Source: Deltaproteobacteria bacterium (GTDB lineage Bacteria; Desulfobacterota; BSN033; WVXP01). From it: DNA of 63,670 nucleotides. Every line of letters starts with the position of its first letter. Positions within the stretch are counted from its first letter, which is position 1. The stretch spans positions 1 through 63,670 of the forward strand of contig JAFDHF010000016.1 of the NCBI GenBank assembly GCA_019308905.1. The letters run 5' to 3'. This document shows positions 18,633-30,138 of the stretch, in pieces. The notes under the pieces were generated by a model. The model made no database searches. It was not told the origin of the DNA and saw only the letters and a list, made by a program, of their open reading frames with translations. Both the position numbers and the translations under genes were made by a program.

Positions 18633-21200
18633 TCAACCACAGACAACATTGACGAGTTTGCCGGGCACCACTATGATCTTTCTTATCCGTTTTCCCTCTG
18701 TAAAGGCCCTCACCCGCTCACGGCCGAGGACCACCCGTTTGAGTTCCTCTTCCCCTGAGGAAACAGGCACACTCATCCGGTCCCTGAGCTTGCCGTTGAT
18801 CTGTACGACAATCAGCATCTCCTCCTCGGCCAGGGCGCCGGGATCGTACTCAGGCCATGGAACCTCGACAATACTCCCCTCTTTTCCAAGAACACGCCAG
18901 AGTTCCTCCCCCATGTGGGGGACAAAGGGAGAGAGGAGAATGACCGTCGTTTCTATGGCCTCCCGCAACACGGAAGGACCCGGCCCGTTCCCGGGATCGA
19001 ACTGATAGACGGCGTTGACCAGTTCCATGATGGCGCTGATGGCGGTGTTGAAATGAAACCGCTCGATGTCCTCGGTAACCTTCCTGATGGTTCTGTGGGT
19101 CTTGCGGTGGAGGATCCGCTCCACTCCTTCGAATACCTCGCCCCGCCGCGGCAGAGGCGCCTCACGGACCGCATCGAGATGGTTGAAAACCATTCTCCAA
19201 ACCCGGTGGAGAAACCGGAACGATCCCTCCACGCCCTGATCACTCCAGTCGAGGTCCTTCTCAGGGGGTGAGGCGAAGAGGCAGAAGAGCCGGGTCGTAT
19301 CCGCTCCGTACCGGTCGATAAGGTACTCTGGATCGACCACGTTCTTCTTCGACTTGGACATCTTCTCCTTGGCCCCTGCCTCAACCGGCCGGCCGCAGTG
19401 GACACATCGACCCTCTTTCACCTCTTCTGGATAGAGAAGGCCGTGAGTGGGACAACGGAGGACTTCCTTGCAGACCATACCCTGGGTCAGGAGGCGGGTA
19501 AAAGGCTCATCCACCCCGACGATTCCCTCATCACGCAGGACCTTGGTAAAAAACCTCGAATAGAGAAGATGGAGGATCGCGTGCTCGATCCCCCCTATAT
19601 ACTGATCCACGGGCATCCAGTAGTCTACCCGCTTCCTGTCGAGTATCCCGCCCGCATAATCCGGACACGCAAAGCGCTCGAAGTACCAGGACGACTCAAC
19701 GAAGGTATCCATCGTGTCGGTCTCCCGGCTAGCCGCTCCGCCGCATTTGGGGCAGGTGGTCTCCACAAACGAGGGGAGAGACTTCAGGGGAGATTCTCCT
19801 GTACCGGTCACCTTGACGTCGTAGGGAAGCAACACCGGGAGGTCCTCCTCTCGGACCGGCTGAATCCCGCACCGGCTGCAGTAGACAATGGGGATAGGTG
19901 CCCCCCAGTACCGCTGTCTCGAGATACCCCAGTCCCTCAGGCGGTAGCTCACGCTTCTCCTGCCGAGGCCTTTCTCTTCCAGATACCTGACGATGGCCTC
20001 TCTTGCCTCCTGGCTGTTCATGCCGTCGAAGGGGCCCGAGTTGACGAGCCTTCCCTCCCCTTCGTAGGCCTCGGTCATGGTCTCTTCCCTGAGCTCTCCG
20101 CCGGGAGGTTGAATCACCACGATGAGAGGGAGACGGTACTTCTTTGCAAACTCAAAATCCCTCTGGTCGTGGGTGGGGACCGCCATGACAGCCCCGGTCC
20201 CGTACTCCATGAGGACGAAGTTGGCTACATAGATGGGCATCCTGGCCCCTGTCAGCGGATTCAGGCAGTACCTTCCAGTGAACACCCCCTCCTTGTCCAC
20301 CTCTTCCGAAGACCTGAGAGTCGAATCCTGCCTCTTGGCTCTCTCGACGAAGTCCCTCACTGCTTCGGCCTGCGGTGTATCCTGCGATAACTCCAGAGCA
20401 AGAGGGTGTTCCGGGGCCAAACTCATAAAGGTGGCCCCGTATACGGTATCCTGGCGGGTCGTGAAGACGGTGATATCCCCTCTCCCGTCCTCGCGGGAGA
20501 ACCGGATCTCCGCCCCCACACTCCTGCCGATCCAGTTTTCCTGCATGGCCAAAACCCGTTCAGGCCACCCCTTCAGTCTCTTGCAGTAGTCGAGGAGCTC
20601 ATCGGCATAGGCGGTAATCCTGAAAAACCACTGATCGAGCTCCTTTTGGGTCACTCCAGAGTGACACCGCCAGCAGAGCCCGGCCTCCACCTGTTCGTTG
20701 GCGAGTACCGTCTGACAATGCTCACACCAGTTTACATTCGAGCGCTTCCGGTAGGCGAGTCCCTTTTCGTACATCTTCAAAAAGAGCCACTGCTCCCACC
20801 GGTAGTAGGTAACATCGCAAGTGGCCAGCTCACGCTCCCAGTCATAACTGAATCCCATCCTTTTGAGCTGGTTCCGCATGGCCTCGATGTTTTGATAGGT
20901 CCATTTGGCTGGATGGACCCCGTGCTCGATGGCCGCATTCTCGGCGGGCATTCCAAAGGCATCCCATCCCATGGGGTGGAGCACATTGTATCCTCGCATC
21001 CTTTTGTAGCGAGCCAGCACGTCACCAATGGAGTAGTTGCGCACGTGACCCATGTGCATCTTGCCCGAGGGGTACGGAAACATCTCCAGGAGATAGTACT
21101 TCTCCTTGCTCGCATCTTCTGTTACGGAGAAGAGCCTCATCTCCTCCCAGTAACGCTGCCACCTGGCTTCGATCTCTTTCGGATCGTACCGCTCCTTCAT
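18633..21200 (-). CDS. leuS: Leucyl-tRNA synthetase
   Basis: An 855-residue class Ia synthetase of bacterial type. The catalytic HIGH-type motif appears as [12 protein letters not shown] and the KMSKS loop as KMSKSKKN. The CP1 editing domain is present ([14 protein letters not shown] and VPTHDQRD) and two CxxC zinc pairs are visible. A fused anticodon-binding domain ends the protein. It probably heads the leuS-lptE-holA operon. Confidence 0.97.
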   Translation of the reverse strand: MKERYDPKEIEARWQRYWEEMRLFSVTEDASKEKYYLLEMFPYPSGKMHMGHVRNYSIGDVLARYKRMRGYNVLHPMGWDAFGMPAENAAIEHGVHPAKWTYQNIEAMRNQLKRMGFSYDWERELATCDVTYYRWEQWLFLKMYEKGLAYRKRSNVNWCEHCQTVLANEQVEAGLCWRCHSGVTQKELDQWFFRITAYADELLDYCKRLKGWPERVLAMQENWIGRSVGAEIRFSREDGRGDITVFTTRQDTVYGATFMSLAPEHPLALELSQDTPQAEAVRDFVERAKRQDSTLRSSEEVDKEGVFTGRYCLNPLTGARMPIYVANFVLMEYGTGAVMAVPTHDQRDFEFAKKYRLPLIVVIQPPGGELREETMTEAYEGEGRLVNSGPFDGMNSQEAREAIVRYLEEKGLGRRSVSYRLRDWGISRQRYWGAPIPIVYCSRCGIQPVREEDLPVLLPYDVKVTGTGESPLKSLPSFVETTCPKCGGAASRETDTMDTFVESSWYFERFACPDYAGGILDRKRVDYWMPVDQYIGGIEHAILHLLYSRFFTKVLRDEGIVGVDEPFTRLLTQGMVCKEVLRCPTHGLLYPEEVKEGRCVHCGRPVEAGAKEKMSKSKKNVVDPEYLIDRYGADTTRLFCLFASPPEKDLDWSDQGVEGSFRFLHRVWRMVFNHLDAVREAPLPRRGEVFEGVERILHRKTHRTIRKVTEDIERFHFNTAISAIMELVNAVYQFDPGNGPGPSVLREAIETTVILLSPFVPHMGEELWRVLGKEGSIVEVPWPEYDPGALAEEEMLIVVQINGKLRDRMSVPVSSGEEELKRVVLGRERVRAFTEGKRIRKIIVVPGKLVNVVCG

Positions 21201-21340
21201 TACCCTTCACTCCGGCCTCGGAGTACGGCGGATTCCGGCATCCCCGCGGGCTCTGGAATCCCTGCAACTCCCCGAATCTATCGGTCTCCCGATGGGACAA
21301 GACCAGATCCACCGAGAAAAGTCCCTCTGCTTACAGACGA

Positions 21341-21607
21341 TCATTTCTTTTCGCCCGAACCGCCTTTTGAAGCCTTCTCCTCCTCCTTTGATTCCTTTTC
21401 GGCCCCGGCTTCCACCTCGGCCTTCTCCCTCATGGATGAACGAATCTCTGAGACGAAGAACACCACCAGCACGGCCCCCACCACGATGAACAACGCGGGC
21501 ACAGAGGCCATCAGGGCCTTGATGAACAGACCCCACCACGTGACAATCCCCCAAAGGCCAAGAACAACCAGAACCACTCCGATGATGATTCCCAGAACCT
21601 TCCCCAT
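21341..21607 (-). CDS. Small membrane protein with charged C-terminal tail
   Basis: An 88-residue protein I do not recognise. Two hydrophobic segments (GKVLGIIIGVVLVVLGLWGIV and FIKALMASVPALFIVVGAVLVVFFV) are followed by a hydrophilic tail rich in Glu, Lys and Gly. The ATG at 21607 is chosen because GGGAGGT lies 6-7 bases before it; an ATG at 21613 touches that site. It precedes leuS on the same strand. Confidence 0.6.
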   Translation of the reverse strand: MGKVLGIIIGVVLVVLGLWGIVTWWGLFIKALMASVPALFIVVGAVLVVFFVSEIRSSMREKAEVEAGAEKESKEEEKASKGGSGEKK

Positions 21608-21798
21608 ACTCATACCTCCCTTGTTTTTTTGCTTCAACAACCACTCCGGAATCGCCTTCACAACATGAAACCGGTTCTCCAGTTAGTCCCACACCGCCAT
21701 AAGGAAGTCCATGGATCACCTCACCGGTGACCTCATCCCCCTCCCCGTCGAGGAGGGAGAAGATCTCTCTTCATCCCTTTTCTGATTCCTCCAGCCTG

Positions 21799-23193
21799 TT
21801 ACAGGATATACCGGCTCAGGTCTTCGTCTTCCACGAAGTCCCTCAGCCGATCTCCAACGTAGGCGGCATCGATCTCGATCGTCTTGGTCCGGGCCTCCGG
21901 GGCCCCGAAGGAAATATCCTCCAGGAGTTTCTCCATGATGGTGTAAAGGCGGCGAGCGCCGATGTTTTCCATTCGCTCGTTGATAACCGTCGCGATACGG
22001 GCGATCTCCGCAATAGCGTCTTCTTTGAAGACCAGTTCCACCCCCTCGGTCTCCAGCAATGCCTTATACTGCTTTATCAGTGCGTTCTTCGGCTCCGTGA
22101 GAATCCGCATGAGGTCCTCCCTGCTGAGAGGTTCCAGCTCCACGCGAATAGGGAACCGACCCTGCAACTCGGGAATCAGATCCGAGGGTTTGGACACGTG
22201 AAAGGCGCCTGCAGCAATAAACAGGATGTGGTCGGTCTTGACAGGACCGTATTTCGTAGCCACGGTCGTGCCCTCCACGATGGGCAGGATATCCCGTTGG
22301 ACACCCTCCCTGGAGACGTCCGGCCCGTGTACACTCTCCTTTCCCGCGATCTTGTCGATCTCATCGAGAAAGATGAACCCCGATTGCTCCACCCGCTCTG
22401 TGGCCATCCTGACGACCCTGTCCATGTCCACCAGCCGCTGGGCTTCCTCCTGGGTCAGTATCTCCAGGGCCTCGGGAACCTTGACTCTTTGGTGCTTCTT
22501 CTTTTGGGGGAACATATTGCCCAGCATATCCCGGATATTGATATCCATCCCTTCGAAGCCGGCGGCTGAGAAAATCTCGACCATGGGGATATTCTTGTCC
22601 GTGGTCTCCACATCAACGTACCGTCCGTCGAGCTTGCCGCTTCTCAACAGCCCTCTCAGCTTTTCCCGAGTCGAGTTCTCATACTCCATCACCCTCACCG
22701 GTTCGGAATCGAATCGGTCCTGTTCCTCCCCGGATGGTTCCTCCATCCTGCCCGGCACCTCTCTCTTCCCTCTCCCGGGCCGGGGCAACAGGATGTCGAG
22801 GAGACGTTCCTCGGCGATTTCACGGGCCTTGTGACGGACCTTCTCGGTCTCTTCGGCCTTTACCATGTTGACGGCCTGATCCATCAGATCCCGAATCATC
22901 GATTCGACGTCTCTGCCTACATAGCCGACCTCCGTGAATTTCGAGGCCTCGATCTTCAGGAAAGGCGCCTGAGCCAGCTTCGCCAGACGCCTGGCGATCT
23001 CCGTTTTACCCACGCCTGTAGGACCGATCATGACGATGTTCTTGGGATAGATCTCGTCGCGGAGCTCCGGTGGAACCTGCTGGCGCCGCCAGCGGTTCCT
23101 CAGCGCAACGGCGACGGCCCGTTTTGCCCGTTCCTGGCCGATGATGTACTTGTCGAGCTCCGAAACGATCTCTCGGGGGGTAAAAAGCGTCAT
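21799..23193 (-). CDS. hslU: ATP-dependent protease ATPase subunit HslU
   Basis: A 464-residue AAA+ unfoldase of the HslUV complex. N-terminal [18 protein letters not shown], Walker A GPTGVGKT near residue 55, an I-domain of typical size, Walker [10 protein letters not shown], and a C-terminal tail ending in DLSRYIL that docks into HslV. Its ATG overlaps the hslV stop by 4 bases, indicating translational coupling. Confidence 0.97.
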   Translation of the reverse strand: MTLFTPREIVSELDKYIIGQERAKRAVAVALRNRWRRQQVPPELRDEIYPKNIVMIGPTGVGKTEIARRLAKLAQAPFLKIEASKFTEVGYVGRDVESMIRDLMDQAVNMVKAEETEKVRHKAREIAEERLLDILLPRPGRGKREVPGRMEEPSGEEQDRFDSEPVRVMEYENSTREKLRGLLRSGKLDGRYVDVETTDKNIPMVEIFSAAGFEGMDINIRDMLGNMFPQKKKHQRVKVPEALEILTQEEAQRLVDMDRVVRMATERVEQSGFIFLDEIDKIAGKESVHGPDVSREGVQRDILPIVEGTTVATKYGPVKTDHILFIAAGAFHVSKPSDLIPELQGRFPIRVELEPLSREDLMRILTEPKNALIKQYKALLETEGVELVFKEDAIAEIARIATVINERMENIGARRLYTIMEKLLEDISFGAPEARTKTIEIDAAYVGDRLRDFVEDEDLSRYIL

Positions 23194-23753
23194 CTCCCCA
23201 GTTCCTCCACCACGATCCGATCGTTCGTATAGATGCAGATGCCCGCCGCAATCCGCATCGCCTCTTCCGCCACGGCCCTGGCCTCCAGGTCAGAATGGCG
23301 AACCAGAGCCCTTGCAGCAGCCAAGGCATAGGGACCCCCGCTTCCGATGGCGGCGATCCCCTCATCCGGCTCTATCACGTCGCCGTTCCCTGATAGGATG
23401 AGCGAGTTTTCCATGTCGGCAACGATTAGCAGTGCTTCCAAACGCCTCAAGATCTTGTCGGTCCGCCAGTCCTTGGCCAGTTCCACGGAAGCCCGCATCA
23501 GGTTTCCCTGGTACTGCTCGAGCTTCTGCTCAAACTTGGCAAACAGGGTGAAGGCATCGGCAGTGGCACCGGCAAACCCGGCCAGGACCCTGTCGTGAAA
23601 CATCTTTCGAACCTTTCTGGCGGATTGCTTCATGACGGTAGTCTCAAAAGTCACCTGGCCGTCACCGGCCAGGACGACCCGCCCCCTGTGCCGGACGCAC
23701 AGAACCGTCGTCCCTTTCCAGCCGTGCCTTCCATCATCTCCCTTGCTGCTCAT
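23190..23753 (-). CDS. hslV: ATP-dependent protease peptidase subunit HslV
   Basis: A threonine peptidase, 187 residues from the ATG at 23753. The mature start is the TT pair ([11 protein letters not shown]), followed by [27 protein letters not shown], and [14 protein letters not shown]. The catalytic Thr falls at about residue 15, so about 14 residues would need removal; in E. coli only Met is removed. The start overlaps the xerC end by 20 bases. An ATG at 23810 gives a longer leader and is less likely. Confidence 0.94.
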   Translation of the reverse strand: MSSKGDDGRHGWKGTTVLCVRHRGRVVLAGDGQVTFETTVMKQSARKVRKMFHDRVLAGFAGATADAFTLFAKFEQKLEQYQGNLMRASVELAKDWRTDKILRRLEALLIVADMENSLILSGNGDVIEPDEGIAAIGSGGPYALAAARALVRHSDLEARAVAEEAMRIAAGICIYTNDRIVVEELGR

Positions 23754-24684
23754 GGAGCCCTTGTTTCCTCCTGTTACGCCAACTTCTCGGGTGAGCCCGG
23801 TCATAGACATCGATCAGCCTGTCGATGCCCACATGGGTGTATTTCTGGGTCGTCGAAAGACTAACGTGGCCCAGGAGCTCCTGAATGCCCCTCAGATCCG
23901 CCCCTCCCTCAAGGAGATGAGTGGCAAAGGTATGCCTCAGGCTGTGGGGGGAGACGCCTTTCGGCAGGCCGCATCGTCCCGCGTATTTCTCCACGATCCT
24001 GGCGATGCTCCGCGGTGTCAATCGCCTTCCCCAACGGTTCAGGAAAAGGGCCCTCTCCTGCGGATCGGCTCCCTGAAGACTCTCCCTCTTTGCCAGATAG
24101 GACCTCAGGGCTTCGACGGCCTTCGACCCCAGAGGAACGATCCTCTCCTTCCTTCCCTTTCCCATCACCCGGACAACCGCCACATCGAGATCGGCGGAAT
24201 CCACATCGAGGCCTGCCAGCTCTCCCACACGGAGCCCGCTTGAGTAAAGGGTTTCCAGAATCGCCCTATCCCTCGCATCGAAGGCTGATTCCCCCTCCGG
24301 AGACTCCATCAGGCGAAACGCATCATCAACCGAGAGGGCAAAAGGAATATGCTTCTCCTGTCTGGGAGTGCCCACGAGCTGAGCCGGGTTGGATGGAATC
24401 ACCCGCTCCTTCACGAGAAACCTGAAGAACGACCTGACCGAGGCCAACTTGCGCGCCATTGTGCTCTTCCGGTTTTTCCCGTAAAGAGAACCCAGAAAAG
24501 CACGAACCATGACAGGGTCGATCCTCCCCACATCCACCCCGCCGTCAGAACCGGTTGCCAGACCGTTTCCCCTAAGAAAGGCCTCAAACTCATAGAGATC
24601 CAGGGCATATCCCCTGCAGGTATGCTCCGAGAAACCCTTCCCGAGTGAGATCTGTTCCAGGTATCTCTCGATAGAAGCTCTCAT
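23734..24684 (-). CDS. xerC: Tyrosine recombinase XerC
   Basis: A 316-residue site-specific recombinase that resolves chromosome dimers at dif with a partner. An N-terminal SAM-like core-binding domain is followed by the catalytic domain with Arg in [21 protein letters not shown], the GHVSLSTTQ segment and the Tyr in TQKYTHV. The GTG at 24687 and ATG at 24684 are adjacent; ATG is taken. The xerC-hslV-hslU order is a known housekeeping arrangement, so this is not a mobile-element integrase. Confidence 0.93.
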   Translation of the reverse strand: MRASIERYLEQISLGKGFSEHTCRGYALDLYEFEAFLRGNGLATGSDGGVDVGRIDPVMVRAFLGSLYGKNRKSTMARKLASVRSFFRFLVKERVIPSNPAQLVGTPRQEKHIPFALSVDDAFRLMESPEGESAFDARDRAILETLYSSGLRVGELAGLDVDSADLDVAVVRVMGKGRKERIVPLGSKAVEALRSYLAKRESLQGADPQERALFLNRWGRRLTPRSIARIVEKYAGRCGLPKGVSPHSLRHTFATHLLEGGADLRGIQELLGHVSLSTTQKYTHVGIDRLIDVYDRAHPRSWRNRRKQGLHEQQGR

Positions 24685-24867
24685 CACAGGTCAGACCGTC
24701 TCCAAAGTCGGTACATCAAGACCATTAAGATATATCATAAGATGGGAGATAATCAACTTCTTTTTGAAATCAAGGGGTTCGAGGGAGGCTCGCTGGGCCG
24801 AGGCGACTGGGAAATCTCGGCCGCCGGGCTTCGTCTCCGTCCGGCCTCCACGTTCGGCCTGCCGTCA

Positions 24868-25923
24868 CTAAAGATCGAGTGCCTCCAAGACCGCGTCCAT
24901 CTCAGGCGGCAATGAGAGTGGTTTTTCGGAGACCCCGACCGCCGTGTCGGGATCTTTCAGCCCGTGTCCTGTGAGAGTGCAAGCCACGGTCTCACCTTTC
25001 TTGAAGAAACCCCTCCTGTTCAGCTTGATCACACCGGCAACGGAGGCGGCGGAGGCAGGTTCGCAGAACACCCCTTCGGTGCGCGCTACCAGGCGATACG
25101 CCTCAAGGATCTCGTCGTCACTGACGCTGTCGATAAGTCCGCCGGACTCGTCCCTGGCAGTCTCTGCCTTTTTCCAGCTTGCCGGACTCCCGATGCGAAT
25201 GGCCGTGGCAACCGTTTCGGGCCTCTTTATCACGTGACCGGCTACGATGGGAGCCGCCCCCTCGGCCTGAAAACCGAGCATTCTCGGCAGGTTCGGTGCC
25301 CTGTCCCTTTCACGGTACTCCACATAACCCTTCCAGTACGCCGTGATGTTCCCGGCGTTTCCAACAGGAAGGGCGTGATAGGTGGGAGCACATCCCAGGA
25401 TGTCGCAAATTTCAAAGGCCGCTGTCTTCTGGCCCTCGATCCGGTAAGGGTTGAGGGAATTGACAAGGGTAATCGGGTAGTCCTCGGAGATGCGGAGAAC
25501 GATCTCCAGGGCTTCATCGAAATTCCCATCCACCTGGATCACTCTGGCGCCGTGCATCATGGCCTGGGACAGCTTTCCGAAGGCGATCTTCCCCTCCGGG
25601 ATCAGAACCACGGCTTGCAGTCCGGCCCTGGCTGCATAGGCCGCCGCCGAGGCCGAAGTGTTGCCTGTCGAGGCACAGATGACCGAACGGGCCCCTTCCT
25701 CCAATGCCCTTGAGACCGCCACAGTCATACCCCTGTCCTTGAAAGAGCCCGTCGGGTTGAGCCCTTCGTACTTCAGAAAGATCCTCGCCGGGCTCCGAAT
25801 AGCTGCCGCCAGCTTCTCCGCCGGGATCAGAGGTGTGTCTCCCTCGTGGAGGGTTACGATGCACTCCTCCCTGCTCAGAGGCAAGAAATCCCAGTATTGT
25901 CTTATGACTCCCCGCCAGTTCAT
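24868..25923 (-). CDS. thrC: Threonine synthase
   Basis: A 351-residue PLP enzyme that converts O-phosphohomoserine to threonine. The PLP lysine lies in [15 protein letters not shown]; the phosphate-binding loop is [16 protein letters not shown]. The short form without the long N-terminal domain. AGGAGG precedes the ATG. It follows hom by 9 bases. Confidence 0.95.
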   Translation of the reverse strand: MNWRGVIRQYWDFLPLSREECIVTLHEGDTPLIPAEKLAAAIRSPARIFLKYEGLNPTGSFKDRGMTVAVSRALEEGARSVICASTGNTSASAAAYAARAGLQAVVLIPEGKIAFGKLSQAMMHGARVIQVDGNFDEALEIVLRISEDYPITLVNSLNPYRIEGQKTAAFEICDILGCAPTYHALPVGNAGNITAYWKGYVEYRERDRAPNLPRMLGFQAEGAAPIVAGHVIKRPETVATAIRIGSPASWKKAETARDESGGLIDSVSDDEILEAYRLVARTEGVFCEPASAASVAGVIKLNRRGFFKKGETVACTLTGHGLKDPDTAVGVSEKPLSLPPEMDAVLEALDL

Positions 25924-25932
25924 CGACCCTCC

Positions 25933-27243
25933 TCAAGAAAGGTTGTCCTCAACGCGAACCCGGACCGTGCGCTTCAAAACACTGGGAAGGGTGTCGACCT
26001 CCTCCAGGGCCCGAAGCAGGTCCTTGCCCCTGGCCTCGTGGGTCATCATCACCACGGGGACAGCCTCTCGGACCTGCCTCCCCTTCTGGATCACCGAGGC
26101 GATGCTGATCCGGTTCCTGCCCAGGATTCCCGAGATCCTCGAAAGGACCCCGGGTCTGTCAACGACTGTGAAACGCATGTACCAGGGAGTAACCACATGG
26201 TGAATGTCCCTGATCCGGATCCTCTTGACGTGGCGATTCTGATAGGAAAGGGGAGGCACGCGCCCAGCCGAGCCGCGAAGGACATTCCTGGCCAGGTCGA
26301 CGACATCGCTCACAACAGCGCTGGCCGTGGGCATCTGGCCCGCCCCCCGCCCGCTGTACATGGTCGATCCCACCGCGTCCCCGGTGACGAATATGGCATT
26401 GTCGACACCCTCTACAGTGGAGAGAGGATGCTCCAGGGGAAGGAGTGTGGGATGGACCCTGGCCTCCACTTGGGCCCCCTCGGCCTTGGCGATAGCCAGG
26501 AGCTTGATTCTGTACCCCAGCTCCAGGCTGTATCGGAGGTCGAGGGCAGAGATCCCGGATATCCCCTCGGTGTAGATCTTTTCGAAAGGAAACCGTACCC
26601 CCCAGGCCAGGCGGACCAGGATTGCCAGCTTATGGGCCGGATCGACTCCCTCGATATCCATGGAAGGGTCGGCCTCTGCAAAACCCCGCTCCTGGGCCTC
26701 CCTCAAGACCTCGTCGAATTCCCCCTCCCCTCCGGCCATCTTGGTCAGGATATAGTTTGAAGTGCCATTGAGAATCCCGAAAATAGAGGTTAGTCGGTTG
26801 GCGACCAGACCCTCCCTGAGAGACCGGATGATGGGGATGCCGCCCCCAACGGAAGCCTCAAAACTTATGTCCACACCATGCCTGTGGGCGGCGCTGAATA
26901 TCTCATCGCCGTGAAGGGCAAGAAGCGCCTTGTTGGCCGTAACAACGTGCTTCTTGTTTCGAAAGGCCTCCAGAATAAACGTCCGTGCCGGTTCGTATCC
27001 CCCTATCAGCTCGACGACGATCGATATTTCCGGGTCTCTGATGACCTCTTCGGCGTTTCTTGTCAGCCTCTCCTTGTCGACCCGGACGCCCCGGTCTCGA
27101 TGGATGTCGAGATCAGCGATGCGCTTCAAGATCAACGGCGTTCCGAGCCGCCTCTCGATAAGCCCTCCGTTCTGTTCAAGGACCCTGACAACACCTGATC
27201 CCACGGTTCCGAATCCGATCAGCCCGACCTGGATTCCCCTCAT
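25933..27243 (-). CDS. hom: Homoserine dehydrogenase
   Basis: A 436-residue NAD(P)-dependent oxidoreductase at the threonine/methionine branch. The Rossmann motif GLIGFGTVGSGVV starts at about residue 7. The family signatures VTANKALLALHG, GGGIPIIRSLREGL and FAEADPSMDIEGVDPAHKL are intact. The last 80 residues form an ACT domain (FTVVDRPGVLSRISGILGRN), suggesting threonine feedback. It forms a two-gene operon with thrC. Confidence 0.96.
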   Translation of the reverse strand: MRGIQVGLIGFGTVGSGVVRVLEQNGGLIERRLGTPLILKRIADLDIHRDRGVRVDKERLTRNAEEVIRDPEISIVVELIGGYEPARTFILEAFRNKKHVVTANKALLALHGDEIFSAAHRHGVDISFEASVGGGIPIIRSLREGLVANRLTSIFGILNGTSNYILTKMAGGEGEFDEVLREAQERGFAEADPSMDIEGVDPAHKLAILVRLAWGVRFPFEKIYTEGISGISALDLRYSLELGYRIKLLAIAKAEGAQVEARVHPTLLPLEHPLSTVEGVDNAIFVTGDAVGSTMYSGRGAGQMPTASAVVSDVVDLARNVLRGSAGRVPPLSYQNRHVKRIRIRDIHHVVTPWYMRFTVVDRPGVLSRISGILGRNRISIASVIQKGRQVREAVPVVMMTHEARGKDLLRALEEVDTLPSVLKRTVRVRVEDNLS

Positions 27244-27437
27244 CTAGGCATCCCTCCCCCGAGGATCTCCTATCACTCCGAATCGAAATCAGCACCTGGA
27301 AAACGCCCTTCTTTGTTACCACATCCGAGAGGTCCCTTCAACCTCTGCCCGGCCATCCGGCAGGCCCATGGACGAAAATGCAGTGGGAGTCCGGCCCTTC
27401 CCGGGACGAGCCTGTTCCCTTTTTGATCTTCCTCCCT

Positions 27438-27443
27438 TATAAT
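27438..27443 (+). promoter_or_regulatory. Perfect -10 hexamer upstream of the 27493 gene
   Basis: TATAAT at 27438-27443, 50 bases before the ATG. No good -35 hexamer sits at the expected distance, so promoter assignment is tentative. Confidence 0.35.
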
Positions 27444-27492
27444 AGACCTGTAACACAGCGGAAAACAAATCACAGGGGGAGGTGTCCAGACG

Positions 27493-27747
27493 ATGGCCGA
27501 CGACAGGAGGACTGCAAGAGGCGGTTTCCGGGCGACCCTTGCACTCTTAATATCTATCATCGCCCTTATCGTAGCCTTCATCGCCTTTGAACGAACCGGG
27601 GGAAACCGCGAACTGAATCTGAGGATTCAGGATCTTCAGACAAAGATCGAAACGATGAAGAAGGAGACTGCCAAGCGGATGGACACGATCCGGCAGCAGA
27701 CGGCTGAAGCTCTCGAGAAGGTCGGAAGGGCTATAGGAAAAGAGTAG
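27493..27747 (+). CDS. Small membrane-anchored coiled-coil protein
   Basis: An 84-residue protein I do not recognise. A basic N-terminus is followed by one membrane helix (ATLALLISIIALIVAFIAF, about residues 14-32) and then a heptad-like hydrophilic helix (IQDLQTKIETMKKETAKRMD). GGGGGAGG lies upstream of the ATG. Ordinary coding composition suggests a real gene. The topology suggests a tethered oligomer; direction across the membrane is unknown. Confidence 0.65.
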   Translation: MADDRRTARGGFRATLALLISIIALIVAFIAFERTGGNRELNLRIQDLQTKIETMKKETAKRMDTIRQQTAEALEKVGRAIGKE

Positions 27748-28022
27748 ACCAGAGCGCCCGATGCATCGATGACAGGCCTCTTCCTTCTTCGAGAGAACGG
27801 TGACATGATTCTCACCCATCCTCGCTAGATTGACCATTTCCTTCTCACGTGATTGAAGGACAGAGAAGGCCTCGGCTGCCTTCGTCTCACCCGGTGCTCT
27901 CCCGGTGAGGGGAAGGGGACGGGGTTGCTTGTCGAAGCCCCCGTGTGAAACGGTTCTGGATAAGTGCCTTGTTGCATCGTGACACACCGAATACCAGACT
28001 CCACTGGTGAGGGAGGTAAGAG

Positions 28023-28652
28023 ATGAAAAGCCTTTACAGACACCTGAGGGCCAGGATCGTGGCCGGTATTCTGCTCATCCTGCCCGTCGGGGTCACCCTG
28101 TTCCTTCTCAACTTCTTTTTCAGGCTGGTCGACGGCCTCCTTGCTCAACCCATCGCCAAGATCCTGGGTTATTTCTTGCACAGGGAGGTTACGATTCCAG
28201 GGCTCGGGTTTCTCGCATTCTTGATCCTGATCTATCTGGCAGGCATCATAGCGACCAACGTGGTGGGCAGGGGCTTCGCCTATTTCACCGATCGCTTCTT
28301 CACCGTCATCCCCCTGGCCAGGGGGATTTACGGGGCGGCCAAACAACTCACCCGCGCCTTCGCTCCTGAGAGAAGACAGACCTTCCGCCAGACGGTCTTT
28401 GTGGAATTCCCCAAGGCTGGTTGCTATACGATCGGGTTCGCCACCAACGAAATCACGGACAAACACGGGAGGGTCTTTCTGTCGGTCTTCGTACCCACCA
28501 CCCCCAACCCCACATCAGGGTACATGCTCATCGTCGACAAGGACCGCGCGATCCCCTCCTCGCTGAAGATAGAAGAGGCGATCAATTCGGTCATCTCAGG
28601 GGGATTCGGCCTCCCACCGAGCTTAAGGGTTCCCCTCTCGATTCTACCTTGA
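28023..28652 (+). CDS. DUF502 family membrane protein
   Basis: A 209-residue protein with the DUF502 pattern: two N-terminal membrane helices (IVAGILLILPVGVTLFLLNFF and LGFLAFLILIYLAGIIATNVVG) separated by a short loop. These are followed by the conserved IPLARGIYGAAKQL motif and a soluble beta-rich domain (FVEFPKAGCYTIGFAT, VFVPTTPNPTSGYML). GGGAGGT precedes the ATG. Molecular function is unknown for the family. The 275 bases upstream hold no gene I recognise. Confidence 0.85.
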   Translation: MKSLYRHLRARIVAGILLILPVGVTLFLLNFFFRLVDGLLAQPIAKILGYFLHREVTIPGLGFLAFLILIYLAGIIATNVVGRGFAYFTDRFFTVIPLARGIYGAAKQLTRAFAPERRQTFRQTVFVEFPKAGCYTIGFATNEITDKHGRVFLSVFVPTTPNPTSGYMLIVDKDRAIPSSLKIEEAINSVISGGFGLPPSLRVPLSILP

Positions 28653-28752
28653 CTTGGAAGGGGCTTCCCAATTAGGATTGAGTTGTCACGGTCGGGAAAC
28701 CTATCGGGACAACGGAACAGAACCAGGGAAACTCCAAGATGAGAGGCTTTCC

Positions 28753-30108
28753 ATGGCAAGAGACCTTCTTTCGATGAAGCAGGACGCGAGGCGGATCTTT
28801 GCCCACGCTCTTTCTGCAGTCGATCCGGCGGCTGCGGTGAAGCGGGTTGTGAGAGTCGAGGGGACAGAGCTGGTAGTGGCCGGCCACCGTTACGATCTCT
28901 CGAAAATCGACCGGGTGTATGTGATCGGTGCCGGAAAGGCCAGCGCGTCGATGGCAGGGGCCCTGGAGGAACTGATGGGCGAGAGGATCGCCGATGGGGC
29001 GGTGACGGTGAAATACGGGTACGCGGCATCCCTTCGAAAGATCATGATTACCGAGGCAGGCCATCCCGTGCCCGACCAGAACGGCGTCGCCGGCAGCCTG
29101 CGAATAGTGGAGATCCTGAAAAGGGCCGGCGAAAAGGACCTGGTAATCGGTCTCATTTCGGGCGGGGGATCTGCCCTGACCCCCCTGCCTGCCGAGGGAA
29201 TCACCCTTGAGGACAAAGACGCCCTTACCCGTCTCCTGCTCGGCTGCGGTGCCACAATCGATGAATTCAACACCATAAGGAAACACCTCTCCAGGATCAA
29301 GGGGGGCAACATGGCCCGATTGGCCTTCCCTGCCACGCTGGTCAACCTGATGCTCTCCGACGTGATCGGGGATCCCGTGGATGTCATCGCGTCGGGCCCG
29401 TGTGTCCCGGACAGGTCGACCTTTCAGGACTGCGAGAGAATAATCGAGAAATACCACCTTCGCGAGAAACTCCCTCCCTCTGTTGCAACCAGGTTCCGGC
29501 TGGGCGTTGAAGGCAAGATCCCCGAGACTCCCAAACCCGGCGATCCTGTATTCGAGAAGGTACAGAACGTCATCATCGGCAACAACCGGGTCGCAGTCCA
29601 AGGGGCTGAAGCAAAGGCAAGGGAACTTGGCTATCAGACCCTCATCCTCTCCACCTCCATCAAAGGGGAGACACGTGAAGTCGCAGGCGTGCACGCCGCC
29701 ATTGCCAGGGAAATGCATGCAAGCGGGAACCCCGTAGGCCTACCGGCATGCGTCATCTCCGGGGGGGAGACCACGGTCACTATTCAGGGCACCGGCCTGG
29801 GAGGAAGGAACCAGGAATTCGCTCTGGCCGCAGCCCTGGAAATCGAAGGAATCGACCATGTGGTCATTTTGAGCGGTGGAACCGACGGAACCGACGGGCC
29901 TACGGATGCGGCCGGAGCTGTGGCCGACGAAACCACGGTGTCGAGGGCCAGAGCCCTGGGGATCGATCCGCAGGCCTATCTCGATGACAACGATTCCTAT
30001 CACTTCTTTGAAAGACTGGGGGATCTCCTTCTGACAGGTCCCACCAATACCAACGTGATGGATGTGAGAATCATCCTCGCTGATACACCCACGGAGGATG
30101 AGACATGA
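28753..30108 (+). CDS. gckA: Glycerate 2-kinase (MOFRL family)
   Basis: A 451-residue enzyme phosphorylating D-glycerate at C2. The N-terminal DUF4147-type domain contains VIGAGKASASMAGALEEL and LISGGGSALTPLPAEGI; the C-terminal MOFRL domain contains VISGGETTVTIQGTGLGGRN and LSGGTDGTDGPTDAAGA. The ATG at 28753 follows GAGAGG and matches the family start; the frame extends back to 28654. It may feed 2-phosphoglycerate into central metabolism. Two small genes follow closely. Confidence 0.92.
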   Translation: MARDLLSMKQDARRIFAHALSAVDPAAAVKRVVRVEGTELVVAGHRYDLSKIDRVYVIGAGKASASMAGALEELMGERIADGAVTVKYGYAASLRKIMITEAGHPVPDQNGVAGSLRIVEILKRAGEKDLVIGLISGGGSALTPLPAEGITLEDKDALTRLLLGCGATIDEFNTIRKHLSRIKGGNMARLAFPATLVNLMLSDVIGDPVDVIASGPCVPDRSTFQDCERIIEKYHLREKLPPSVATRFRLGVEGKIPETPKPGDPVFEKVQNVIIGNNRVAVQGAEAKARELGYQTLILSTSIKGETREVAGVHAAIAREMHASGNPVGLPACVISGGETTVTIQGTGLGGRNQEFALAAALEIEGIDHVVILSGGTDGTDGPTDAAGAVADETTVSRARALGIDPQAYLDDNDSYHFFERLGDLLLTGPTNTNVMDVRIILADTPTEDET

Positions 30109-30138
30109 GCAGGCAGCCCTGAGTGGAGGAGCCGCCCC

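Noticed and set aside
23734-24684. Integrase of a mobile element
   Set aside because: The xerC-hslV-hslU context and full XerC length indicate housekeeping dimer resolution. No attachment site or cargo genes are present.
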